The position numbers and the translations under genes were made by a program. Positions 7,911-15,184 of a stretch of 32,647 nucleotides of DNA are shown piece by piece. The notes under the pieces were generated by a model. The model had not been told where the DNA came from and searched no databases. It worked only from the letters and a program-made list of their open reading frames with translations. Within the stretch, counting starts at the first letter, position 1; every line of letters starts with the position of its first letter. The stretch is from positions 1 to 32,647 of the forward strand of contig JAPYTO010000052.1 in assembly GCA_029941865.1 (NCBI GenBank), given 5' to 3'. This DNA is from Fuerstiella sp. Its GTDB lineage: Bacteria; Planctomycetota; Planctomycetia; Planctomycetales; Planctomycetaceae.

Positions 7911-9118
7911 CTCGTCGCAGAAGCAATGGCGATCAGGAATTCGGTTCCGATTCGTTTCTTGACATCATTGCCAACATCGTTGGCATTCTGATCATTCTGA
8001 TCGTCGTGGTTGGCCTGCGTGTGGCCCGGCAGCCGGCAGTTGCGGGACCGGCCGAATCAGTCGGCGTTGCTGCTGCGGTCGACGCCGAGATAGCTGCACC
8101 TGCTCCGTCTGATGTGGTCTCGATCGCAGACAACGAGCCGGTCACGTTGGCCTTGAATCCGGCGGTCCTGAACGAACCCCAACCATCAGGCATCGACACA
8201 GCTGCCTTTGACAAACAAATCGAAGACCTGTCGCTGGAATTAACGACTGCCACGGTGAACACCGCCACATCAGAGGCGGAACTGCAGCAACTGCTTGCCG
8301 TATTGGAACAGCAACGCGGCAACGAACAGCTTCAACAGACTCGACGAACAGGTATGAGTCAACAGAAGGCGTTGCTGACCGCGTCAATTTCAGAACTCAA
8401 CGAGTCCGTCGGAGCCACCGAGGCAAAGGCCACAGCATTCGCATCCACATTGTCGTCCCTGAGTAATCGTCAGACGTATATCACGAGTGCTCTGAAACAG
8501 ATCGGCCGGGAAACTCAGCGATTGAGCGAGGTCCTCGAAGCCGTTGAAGAACAGCAGCCAGTCGGGGACCGTCTGCGTCATCGATTGTCGCCGGTCGGTA
8601 GTTCGGTCACGGAAGGTGAAGTCCATTTTCGCCTCAGCAGTGGTCGCATCGCCCACATACCTCTTGAGTCGCTGCTGGATCGATTGAAGGCACAGGTTTC
8701 GGCACGTCGCAGTGTCGTTATGAAATTTCATCGCTACGAGGGCGTGATCGGACCAATTGGCGGATTCCACATGCGGTACACCGTTGAACGACAAACCGTT
8801 TCGCCTCTGCAGGCGCTGCAGTACGGGCAGGGTGCTTACCGCGTGAGCGTTTCGCGTTGGTCGATTCTACCGGCGGAAACACTGGAGGCGGAACCGATGG
8901 AGGCGGCCCTGCGAGTTGGTTCGCGGATGCGTCAGATTATGGAATCGACCGACCCGGACACAGTGATTACGGTGTGGCTGTATCCCAACGACTTCAAGCA
9001 CTTTGGCAGGGTCCGTGAATTCGCCCACGGCCTCAATCTTCGAGTCGCAGCGCGTCCATTACCGAACGGGACGCCCATTGCCGGATCCCCCAACGGCAGT
9101 CGCTCCACGTCGCAGTGA
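7907..9118 (+). CDS. ExbD/MotB-like single-TM coiled-coil protein, subunit keeping the TM Asp
   Basis: The 403-residue protein has a hydrophilic N-terminus and one TM helix at ~17-38 (SFLDIIANIVGILIILIVVV). A linker (~40-95) precedes a coiled coil rich in Glu/Gln/Thr (~100-225), and a C-terminal alpha/beta domain (~235-380) contains VHFRLSSGRIAHIPLESLL and DTVITVWLYPNDFKHF. The Asp at the start of the TM helix aligns with the proton-carrying Asp of ExbD (PFIDVM), so this is the likely protonatable B-type subunit for the channel protein at 4179. It is coupled to the preceding gene by ATGA. I see no OmpA-like peptidoglycan-binding signature, so how it would be anchored is open. It is the last gene of the cluster and is followed by 441 bp of repeats. 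Confidence 0.82.
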   Translation: MTRRRSNGDQEFGSDSFLDIIANIVGILIILIVVVGLRVARQPAVAGPAESVGVAAAVDAEIAAPAPSDVVSIADNEPVTLALNPAVLNEPQPSGIDTAAFDKQIEDLSLELTTATVNTATSEAELQQLLAVLEQQRGNEQLQQTRRTGMSQQKALLTASISELNESVGATEAKATAFASTLSSLSNRQTYITSALKQIGRETQRLSEVLEAVEEQQPVGDRLRHRLSPVGSSVTEGEVHFRLSSGRIAHIPLESLLDRLKAQVSARRSVVMKFHRYEGVIGPIGGFHMRYTVERQTVSPLQALQYGQGAYRVSVSRWSILPAETLEAEPMEAALRVGSRMRQIMESTDPDTVITVWLYPNDFKHFGRVREFAHGLNLRVAARPLPNGTPIAGSPNGSRSTSQ

Positions 9119-9161
9119 TGTGCAACGGTTAAGGCAGATCACCGGCAATCGCAGTTCAACC

Positions 9162-9259
9162 GGGTGGCCGGCGGCTGGACTGAGCCTGCGAAGGAGAATC
9201 AAACCGGCACTGCCGGCCCCGGGGTTTCGCGCGTGCCTCGCAGCAACCACCGGCTACCC
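9162..9259 (+). repeat. Dispersed ~95-bp palindromic element, copy 2
   Basis: This is the same element as 27966-28059 and the reverse complement of 1831-1925. The core GGCTGGACTGAG, CTGCGAAGGAGAATC and AAACCGGCACTGCCGG is nearly identical among copies. Both ends carry GGGTGGCCGG-like inverted sequence. It starts 43 bp after the stop of the preceding gene. Confidence 0.8.
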
Positions 9260-9316
9260 ATCCGGTTTCACAACATTCTGTTGCTGCACCGGACGTCGTC
9301 GGTCATTCCACGGCGA

Positions 9317-9434
9317 CTCAGTTTTTGAAGTTGCGTAGTTCTCGGCGTGAGCGGCACGGCGCTAGCCGCCGGTAATTCCCAAACGAACCCGCGGCTAGCG
9401 CCTTGCGGCTCACCTCCCAGTTTGAAAAACTGAG
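9317..9434. repeat. Nested inverted repeat (REP-like, GCTAGCGCCTTGCGGCTCA type)
   Basis: An inner pair of 22-bp arms (9347-9368 and 9392-9413, two mismatches) encloses 23 nt. The arms contain GGCGCTAGCCG and CGGCTAGCGCC. An outer perfect 10-bp pair CTCAGTTTTT / AAAAACTGAG (9317-9326, 9425-9434) wraps the whole. It would fold into a long hairpin between the stator cluster and the ABC permease gene. The inner sequence resembles short palindromes that are frequent in Rhodopirellula-type genomes (from general knowledge). It may act as a terminator or be a mobile REP/MITE-like unit. Confidence 0.75.
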
Positions 9435-9460
9435 TTGTCGTGTCGGTCGCTGATGCGTGA

Positions 9461-9490
9461 CTGACATGATGTGCCTGCTCGTGATAAGAT
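9461..9490 (+). promoter_or_regulatory. Candidate sigma-70-type promoter for the ABC permease gene
   Basis: CTGACA (9461-9466) and TAAGAT (9485-9490) are separated by 18 nt and sit about 70 nt before ATG 9560, just after the nested hairpin. The match is moderate and rests on sequence only. Confidence 0.35.
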
Positions 9491-9559
9491 ACCGGTGACG
9501 TTTCCTGCGTCGTCAGAATGCTGAATTGGCCGGGGACGAAAGTAATGAGCCATTGACAG

Positions 9560-10381
9560 ATGTATCACCTCCGCGTTTTTTCCACCTTCTTCCGCAACGC
9601 TTTGATTCGCGAGATGATGTTTCAGGGGAACTTCCTGATTCAGATCATCACGCGAGCGTTCTGGTTTTTTGCACAGATTGCCCTGTTTGAGATCATTTTC
9701 TCGAAGGTGCCTGAGATCAACGCTTGGGAAAAAGATCAGTACTTCGCCTTCATGGCAACGGGCATGTTGATCAATGGAATCGTGGAAACGTTCTTCATGC
9801 CGAATTGCGCCAACCTAAGTGAACAGATCCGGACCGGGCGTCTGGATTTTGTTCTGGTCAAACCTGTTGACAGTCAGTTTCTGGTATCACTGGAACGCAT
9901 CAATCTGGCAATGCTAAGCCAGGTGGTGCTGGCATTGGGACTGCTGACACGCTCACTGTGGAGAATCCCCGACCTCTCACTGAGCGTTCTTCAGGTCAGC
10001 GTCTTTCTGTTTTATATTGCACTGGGAGTGATGTTCTTTTACTCGTTGATGATCGTTACGGCGTGTTCCAGTATTTTTCTGGGACGGAATCAGGGGCTGT
10101 ACGACTTCTGGTTCTACATCACGGTCTTTGCCAGATATCCTCGCAGTATCTACGACGGGCAGGATAACGAGCGTTTCGAGGCTGGCGAGATTCTGCAGAC
10201 TGGCTTCTCTTATGTCATGCCGATCCTGCTGGTGGTGACCGTGCCCGCTCGAGTCATCGTGGGCACTCTCACAGAAAAGCACTGGGCGGTTGTGTCCCTG
10301 CTGGCTGCTGTTGTGGGAATGGTGATTGCGCGAGTGGTGTTCCGCTGGTCTCTGAATCATTATCGCAGCGCAAGCAGTTGA
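9560..10381 (+). CDS. ABC-2 family permease (PF06182/COG3694 type)
   Basis: The 273-residue inner-membrane protein has six hydrophobic stretches and the sequence style of the ABC2_membrane_6 permeases: an N-terminal amphipathic segment, FFMPNCANLSEQIRTGRLDF and FVLVKPVDSQFLVS (the characteristic 'LVKPVD' after the second TM), then SSIFLGRNQGLYDFWFYI and RYPRSIYDG. Such permeases normally work in pairs with a separate ATPase in uncharacterised export systems; neither partner is visible within 10 kb on this strand. The start ATG 9560 is preceded in the same frame by a tiny ORF (ATG 9545, three codons and TGA). The TGA rules out an earlier start. The substrate cannot be predicted. Confidence 0.9.
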   Translation: MYHLRVFSTFFRNALIREMMFQGNFLIQIITRAFWFFAQIALFEIIFSKVPEINAWEKDQYFAFMATGMLINGIVETFFMPNCANLSEQIRTGRLDFVLVKPVDSQFLVSLERINLAMLSQVVLALGLLTRSLWRIPDLSLSVLQVSVFLFYIALGVMFFYSLMIVTACSSIFLGRNQGLYDFWFYITVFARYPRSIYDGQDNERFEAGEILQTGFSYVMPILLVVTVPARVIVGTLTEKHWAVVSLLAAVVGMVIARVVFRWSLNHYRSASS

Positions 10382-10733
10382 CGCACTTCGGAGATGTGCC
10401 CTTGCCGAGCAGGACCTGTATCGTTGGATTCTGCCGGACCGCGCATCACCTATTCGGCAAAAACCGCCGTCGCTTGCGCAGATGCCGCCGACGCATCCGC
10501 ACTACAGTGATACGCCGACCCACGTGAGGACTGATTCAACGCCTGCGCTTGTGATCTGGTCTGCCGCGACACTCACGACGGGGCTATGTTTCCAGCGGAC
10601 AATGGTCAGGCAGGCCGAATTTCGTCTGCTGGCCATCAACATTCCCAGGCATTAAGTCTTCCTGGCGATTGCCACATCGGTGATCACATGCAGTGCGCCC
10701 GGAAAGCTCAGTTTCATATCCAAGGAATTCCAC
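10382..10733. other. Spacer without a recognisable gene
   Basis: These 352 bp separate the ABC permease from the epimerase gene. The frame of the downstream gene is open back to ATG 10680, but that extension has no ribosome binding site and no family resemblance. I see no strong hairpin and none of the dispersed repeat families here. Confidence 0.45.
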
Positions 10734-10739
10734 GTGGAA
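10728..10739. repeat. parS-like palindrome, copy 1
   Basis: The perfect 12-bp palindrome TTCCACGTGGAA overlaps the proposed GTG start of the following gene. The same core recurs at 24279-24290 and 25260-25271. It resembles bacterial parS (TGTTNCACGTGAAACA) with symmetric changes. Confidence 0.5.
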
Positions 10740-12338
10740 CGGCGAATCTCCGTCAAACAGGATTCCCTCATCAGCGCATTTCGCTTTCGACTGTTCGGTT
10801 CGGCCGGATGGACGGCGGTTGCGTCTCGGATGAGTGTTGACTTTACGATTGCAAATCTCGCCTTGATCGCGGCGTCACTGTGTCGACTGTTTACCAGTCA
10901 CCAACTGTCGTCAGCGGACCCCATCGGCGCTGTTGCCGAGCGAGTCAACTCAACCTACCTGATGAACGCCGTGTGGTTCTGTCTGACGGCCATTGCCCTG
11001 CTGGCACTCACCGGTGTCTATCGCCCCATGCCCAGCGGTCGATTGCCGGACAGACTGATTGCCACCGCCAAATCCTGTGTGGCCGGTTTTTTCCTGCACT
11101 TCTGCTTCGGAAGTCTCGTTCTGGGACGTCCATTGCCGGCATTGGAACTCGGAATCGCTGCGTGGTCGATGCTGTTTGCGGGCGTCGCTTTGGTACGAGT
11201 TTCACGCTATTCGATCTCGTCGTGGTTTCACCTGATTCCGAAGTCGGAATCGCGTGGAGTGGCTCATATCGAATCTGTTCTGGTTGTCGGTGGAGCCGGT
11301 TACGTCGGCTCAGAACTTGTGCGGCAGCTTTTGGATTCGGGCTACCGGGTGCGCGTGCTGGACCTGCAGTTGTTCGGACTGGATCCGTTGCACGATCTGC
11401 TCACCAACAAACGCCTGCAGGTTCAAAAGGGAGACTTCCGCAACATCGAGCACGTGACCAAAGCGTTGCGAGACATGGATGCGGTCGTGCATCTGGCGGC
11501 GATCGTTGGCGATCCGGCGTGTGCGATTGATGAAGACACGACAATCGCGGTCAACTATCAAGCCGCCAGAATGATGGCTCAACTGGCTCGAGCCAACGGC
11601 ATTTCTCGTTTTGTCTTTGCGTCCACATGCAGTGTCTACGGAGCATCCGATGGCATGGGAGAAATCAGTGAAAATGGAACTCTGAATCCGGTATCACTGT
11701 ACGCCACAACAAAGATCGATGCCGAACAGGCGCTGATGGAAACGGCCGACGAATGTTTTCAGCCGACGATGCTGCGATTCGGGACGGCCTACGGTCTGTC
11801 GCATCGACCGCGTTTTGATCTCGTCGCCAACCTGTTCAGTGCAAAAGCAGTGACCGATGGCGAGATCTGTGTCTTCAACGGACACTATGCTCGTCCCTTT
11901 ATCCACGTGCGAGACATGGCTCGCGCCTGTCACGCCTGTCTGGAGGCTCCCCTGCATCGTGTGGGCAGCGAGATCTTTAATGTCGGGGACGAAAGCCAGA
12001 ACTACACCATCAGCGAACTCAGCCGGATGGTTGCCAGTCACGTGCCTGGCACAACGATCAAAGAGGAATGCGACGACAGCGATCCCCGCAGCTACCGGGT
12101 TTCGTTTGCGAAGATCCGTTCGACTCTGGGCTTTGAGGCCAGCATCGACGTGTCTGAAGGCGTGCGAGAGATGGTGGAAGCCGTACGGAACGGACGAATC
12201 GGCGACTGGCACGACCCGATCTACAGCAATCAAATGCAGATGCAGGAGTACGGTTTGCAGGTGCTGAAGTTCCCTGTGCCCCGTCCGTCTGATATCGACA
12301 TGCCCGCCACGTCAGAATTCCTCCGCCGCGCTGCGTGA
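10734..12338 (+). CDS. Membrane-anchored NAD-dependent sugar epimerase/dehydratase (extended SDR)
   Basis: It is a probable nucleotide-sugar modifying enzyme for surface polysaccharide. Residues ~30-165 hold about four TM helices (FTIANLALIAASLCRLF, VWFCLTAIALLALTGVY, SCVAGFFLHFCFG, GIAAWSMLFAGVALVRV), an arrangement known from the membrane part of CapD/WbpM-like proteins. From ~182 an extended short-chain dehydrogenase follows: NAD-binding GGAGYVGSELV, then VVHLAAIVGDPA, FASTCSVYGAS and the YATTK catalytic Tyr/Lys near 322-327. RPFIHVRDMARACHACL and NVGDESQNYTISEL are typical of UDP/dTDP-sugar epimerases. GTG 10734 is chosen because AAGGA (10722-10726) sits 7 nt upstream; ATG 10680 has no such site. 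The gene stands alone, 17 bp from the convergent cytidine deaminase gene. The exact sugar is unknown. Confidence 0.85.
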   Translation: MERRISVKQDSLISAFRFRLFGSAGWTAVASRMSVDFTIANLALIAASLCRLFTSHQLSSADPIGAVAERVNSTYLMNAVWFCLTAIALLALTGVYRPMPSGRLPDRLIATAKSCVAGFFLHFCFGSLVLGRPLPALELGIAAWSMLFAGVALVRVSRYSISSWFHLIPKSESRGVAHIESVLVVGGAGYVGSELVRQLLDSGYRVRVLDLQLFGLDPLHDLLTNKRLQVQKGDFRNIEHVTKALRDMDAVVHLAAIVGDPACAIDEDTTIAVNYQAARMMAQLARANGISRFVFASTCSVYGASDGMGEISENGTLNPVSLYATTKIDAEQALMETADECFQPTMLRFGTAYGLSHRPRFDLVANLFSAKAVTDGEICVFNGHYARPFIHVRDMARACHACLEAPLHRVGSEIFNVGDESQNYTISELSRMVASHVPGTTIKEECDDSDPRSYRVSFAKIRSTLGFEASIDVSEGVREMVEAVRNGRIGDWHDPIYSNQMQMQEYGLQVLKFPVPRPSDIDMPATSEFLRRAA

Positions 12339-12355
12339 CATTACTGTCGATGGAA

Positions 12356-12778
12356 TCAGCGTTCCAGTCGAAATCCGCGAGGCAGCAGATCCCACAGCAG
12401 CACACATTCCGGTTCGGTGTCGGCAGGGGTCTCGGGATTGTCCAGCAGCACTGACATTGACGGGTTGAATTCGTGCAGGAACTGTCGACACGCGCCGCAC
12501 GGCACGGGAGTTCCTGTCAGCGAAATGCAAACTGCCACAAGATCCTGCTGCCCGGCTGCAATCGCCGCACAGGCTGCGGTACGCTCGGCACAGATCGTCA
12601 GTCCGTACGAAGCGTTCTCGACGTTACAGCCAGCGAAAATGTCACCTGCTTCCGTCAGCACGGCCGCACCAACGGTGAAATCTGAGTACGGCGCATAGGC
12701 ATGAGACCGGGCGCGGCGCGCTGCCGCGATGAGGTTCTTCCATGCCGAGGGAAGGGCTGCGTTGGAGACGTCTCGCAT
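12356..12778 (-). CDS. cdd: Cytidine deaminase
   Basis: This is a pyrimidine-salvage enzyme converting cytidine and deoxycytidine to uridine and deoxyuridine with a catalytic zinc. It is 140 residues, the usual length of the small tetrameric type. The family sequence is clear: YAPYSDFTVGAAV (28-40), GCNVENASYG (50-59), CAERTA with zinc ligand Cys63 and proton-shuttle Glu65, and PCGACRQ with zinc ligands Cys94 and Cys97. The frame stays open 60 codons further upstream, but that part is translated from an inverted repeat (12814-12915), so ATG 12778 is the start. It is divergent from the DUF5009 gene and convergent with the epimerase gene, with no nucleotide-metabolism neighbour. Confidence 0.95.
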   Translation of the reverse strand: MRDVSNAALPSAWKNLIAAARRARSHAYAPYSDFTVGAAVLTEAGDIFAGCNVENASYGLTICAERTAACAAIAAGQQDLVAVCISLTGTPVPCGACRQFLHEFNPSMSVLLDNPETPADTEPECVLLWDLLPRGFRLER

Positions 12779-12813
12779 TGAACTCTGTCCGTCATGTGTT
12801 TTGTCATTTTGAG

Positions 12814-12915
12814 GTCCACAGATTACACAGATGACACCGATTTTGCGCGGACGTGGGACCAGGGATACCTTGCGATTCTTTCCCGCAATCTGTGAAATCT
12901 GCGTAATCTGTGGAC
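12814..12915. repeat. Long inverted repeat upstream of cytidine deaminase
   Basis: The 19-nt arms GTCCACAGATTACACAGAT (12814-12832) and its near-complement at 12897-12915 (one mismatch) enclose about 64 nt that includes CCCGCAATCTGTGAAATC. The shared word AATCTGTG also occurs inside the loop. It lies in the divergent spacer with the DUF5009 gene, so it could affect either promoter. Confidence 0.7.
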
Positions 12916-13035
12916 AAAGATCCGGTGATCGTCTCAGCTTTAGTTCGTGACAGGACATCGTTCACGGTACGATAGCATGCCATTGGCACTCGTTCTCACC
13001 GCTGCCTTTTTACATCCCAACAGATCGCATTTACC

Positions 13036-14523
13036 GTGGCCGAAACTTACCGTTTGCAGAAATCCGCCAAACCCACGGCAGCTCCACCGGTCGCCGGGCC
13101 GACTTCCACCGGGAAAGTCAATACTCCTGCGCCGCCCAAACGACTGGTGTCACTGGATGCATACCGCGGTTTTATTATGACGATGCTGGCCGCGAGTGGC
13201 TTTGGCATCTTCCGCTTTGCACAGTTGGACCCCGATAATTCTGTCTGGCAGATCTGGGACTACGAAACGTTTCAGCAATTGAAACCTCACTTTACCCATC
13301 CACCATGGGAAAGCATTACGGGGTGGGTGGGAGTTTCATTCTGGGATCTGATTCAGCCAGCGTTCATGTTTATGGTCGGTGTCGCGATGCCGTTTTCGTA
13401 CGCTCGACGCGGCGCCATGGGCAGTTCAAATAGTCGACGCCTGTTTCATGCCGTGTTTCGAGCCATTATCCTTATTTTGATGGGCGTGTTTCTGGCATCG
13501 CTGAATTCCGTTTCGACCAAATGGATCTTCACCAACGTACTGGCGCAGATTGGGCTAGGTTATGTTTTTGCCTACCTGCTGCTGGGCCGGTCGACTTCAG
13601 TTCAGCTGGGGGCACTGGCGATGATTTTGGTGGGGTACTGGGGATTCTTTGTCTGGAATCCCCCACCCGCTGACTATGACTACGCGGCCGTCAAGGCATC
13701 CCTCGAAGATCGTGAGATCTACGAAGGCGACCAGGAGAAATTTGCGGCCTGGTCAAAGAATGCGAACGCCGCGTACTTTTTCGACAAGTGGTTTCTGAAC
13801 GTACTGCGAACTCCTGAGGATCCACCATTGCCCGCAGCGGGTGAATCGTCCGAACCTGCGGCATCCTCCAATTCCCGCGCCGAGGATACTGGCGAAAACG
13901 GGGACGCCGCCACAACGATTTCAGTGGCGACTGAACAGGGACTGCTCCGACGGTGGCTGTTTTCCAATCCGGAACGGTACACGTTCAGCTCGGGAGGCTA
14001 CGTCACGCTCAACTTCATTCCGTCGATCGCGACAACGTTGCTGGGCATTCTTTGCGGTCAGTTGTTGATGGGGCAATTCAGCACAGGCAAGAAGCTGGCG
14101 ACGTTGATTCTGGCAGCAGCGATCTGCTTTGGCCTTGGGATCCTCGCCCACCACACGGTCTGTCCGATTGTAAAACGCATCTGGACGCCCAGTTGGGTGC
14201 TGTTCAGCGGCGGCTATGTGATGTGGATGTTGGCCGCGTTCTATCTGGTTTTCGACATTCTGCCGCTGCGAAAACTTGCGTTCCCGCTGGTCGTGGTGGG
14301 AATGAATTCCATCGTCATGTACATGCTGGGGCAGATGCTGCGTTCGTGGACGGGGCAACACATTGTCCGAACACATTTTGCGGGTCTGTTGTCGGCGTTC
14401 TTTGGCGAAGGTTGTCTGGAACTCAATGGCATCGGCGCAATGCTGGCTCCGACAGCGACGTTTGTTGTGTTCTGGCTGATTGCGTTCTGGATGTACCGAA
14501 ATCGTTACTTTGTGCGAGTCTGA
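13036..14523 (+). CDS. DUF5009 / heparan-alpha-glucosaminide N-acetyltransferase-like membrane protein
   Basis: It is a polytopic membrane protein of 495 residues from GTG 13036. After a Pro/Ala-rich cytoplasmic N-terminus (~1-35) comes the family hallmark RLVSLDAYRGFIMTMLAASG (~36-55). PAFMFMVGVAMPFSYARR (~112-130) and many TM helices to the C-terminus follow (GMNSIVMYMLGQMLRSW, FWLIAFWMYRNRYFVRV). Relatives (COG4299, HGSNAT/YeiB-like) move acyl groups across the membrane to sugars; the eukaryotic member acetylates terminal glucosamine of heparan sulfate. The substrate here is unknown. An extra hydrophilic loop at ~257-300 (SSEPAASSNSRAEDTGENG) looks disordered. No strong ribosome binding site precedes the GTG. 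It may be transcribed with the microprotein that begins 14 nt after its stop. Confidence 0.9.
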   Translation: MAETYRLQKSAKPTAAPPVAGPTSTGKVNTPAPPKRLVSLDAYRGFIMTMLAASGFGIFRFAQLDPDNSVWQIWDYETFQQLKPHFTHPPWESITGWVGVSFWDLIQPAFMFMVGVAMPFSYARRGAMGSSNSRRLFHAVFRAIILILMGVFLASLNSVSTKWIFTNVLAQIGLGYVFAYLLLGRSTSVQLGALAMILVGYWGFFVWNPPPADYDYAAVKASLEDREIYEGDQEKFAAWSKNANAAYFFDKWFLNVLRTPEDPPLPAAGESSEPAASSNSRAEDTGENGDAATTISVATEQGLLRRWLFSNPERYTFSSGGYVTLNFIPSIATTLLGILCGQLLMGQFSTGKKLATLILAAAICFGLGILAHHTVCPIVKRIWTPSWVLFSGGYVMWMLAAFYLVFDILPLRKLAFPLVVVGMNSIVMYMLGQMLRSWTGQHIVRTHFAGLLSAFFGEGCLELNGIGAMLAPTATFVVFWLIAFWMYRNRYFVRV

Positions 14524-14537
14524 AAGTCAGGTGTGAA

Positions 14538-14624
14538 ATGTTTCTGCCAGGACCACAAGAGTGTCTGGTACTTCTCGTGATCCTACTTTTGATCGTGTAC
14601 GGCATCGTGAAAGATCGGATGTAG
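14538..14624 (+). CDS. 28-residue single-TM microprotein (TatA-N-terminus-like)
   Basis: A short reading frame, MFLPGPQECLVLLVILLLIV then YGIVKDRM, begins 14 nt after the DUF5009 stop, with AGGTG (14529-14533) 4 nt before the ATG. It starts with a GPQE turn and one hydrophobic helix and ends with a charged tail, much like the first 25 residues of TatA/TatE (LGPxELLVI...). It lacks the amphipathic helix needed for a full TatA. The stop codon forms the first bases of a perfect 21-bp hairpin, which would end the transcript exactly at the gene. It could be a real regulatory or structural membrane peptide, or a chance frame; position and ribosome binding site favour a gene. Confidence 0.5.
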   Translation: MFLPGPQECLVLLVILLLIVYGIVKDRM

Positions 14625-14677
14625 GGCCGGTTCCTACCGGCCGCGCGGTGCGATTTGGCCGGTAGGAACCGGCCCTA
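14622..14677. terminator. Perfect 21-bp hairpin
   Basis: The arm TAGGGCCGGTTCCTACCGGCC (14622-14642) is exactly complementary to 14657-14677, with a 14-nt loop. It starts at the stop codon of the microprotein. It lacks a U-tract, so it may be a terminator or mRNA 3'-end stabiliser, or a mobile REP-like repeat placed there. Confidence 0.6.
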
Positions 14678-14683
14678 CGAGAG

Positions 14684-14887
14684 TCGCGTAGGTCAGGACC
14701 TGTCCTGACGCGCCCATTATCGCCAGAACAGACCCCGGCCTACGCAACTTGAACAGGAGGGCGCAGAGGAAGTAGACAAACCATGATTCGTGAACGCTGT
14801 TCTCTCTGTTGCCTTCTGTTCAGGATTGGCCCAGCGATCCCAGGGAATGGGACCGAATCTCTTGCCACAAAAAGCACGAAAAGACGC
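14684..14887. repeat. Dispersed ~200-bp intergenic repeat, copy 2
   Basis: This is the same element and orientation as 1401-1605, including the palindrome GTCAGGAC-CT-GTCCTGAC (14692-14709) and the final CTTGCCACAAAAAGCACG. The word that follows copy 1 (GTGATGTTTCGTAGTCC) reappears here only at 15140-15156, about 250 bp further on, as if other sequence had been inserted. Confidence 0.85.
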
Positions 14888-15184
14888 AAAAACTCGCACA
14901 CATAAACCGACTCGGATGTGTGGTACAGTGAGGTCTTTACGGGAGGGTCGCGAGGAACGAGCGGGGAGGGTCATTGAACGTTGAGGCGCGAATGTATGGT
15001 TGCGGTTAGTGCAAACCCTCTCCGGGCCTGATAGCCCGACTCTCCCGCCAGCAGGAGAGTAAATACGTCAATCGATCTGCACGCTGACGCTTCGATCGCA
15101 GTCTTCAGATTTGGGTAGATACCTAGGCCCGAAGGGAGAGTGATATTTCGTAGTCCGTGTTCACATCGTTTCGGCCGGTTGTGC
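14888..15184. other. Spacer with tandem hairpins, no gene
   Basis: After the repeat come GGGAGGGTCG plus GCGGGGAGGG (14941-14970) and two adjacent hairpins: CGGGC-6-GCCCG (15023-15038) and ACTCTCC-8-GGAGAGT (15039-15060). They lie beyond the 3' end of the leftward CxxCH protein gene and could terminate that transcript. No coding frame with recognisable sequence was seen. Confidence 0.5.

Noticed and set aside
4179-9118. Zorya-type anti-phage defence system (tailed MotA-like protein with MotB-like partner)
   Set aside because: No ZorC/ZorD helicase or ZorE nuclease, no OmpA-like peptidoglycan-binding domain seen in the partner genes, and the surroundings are housekeeping rather than a defence island.
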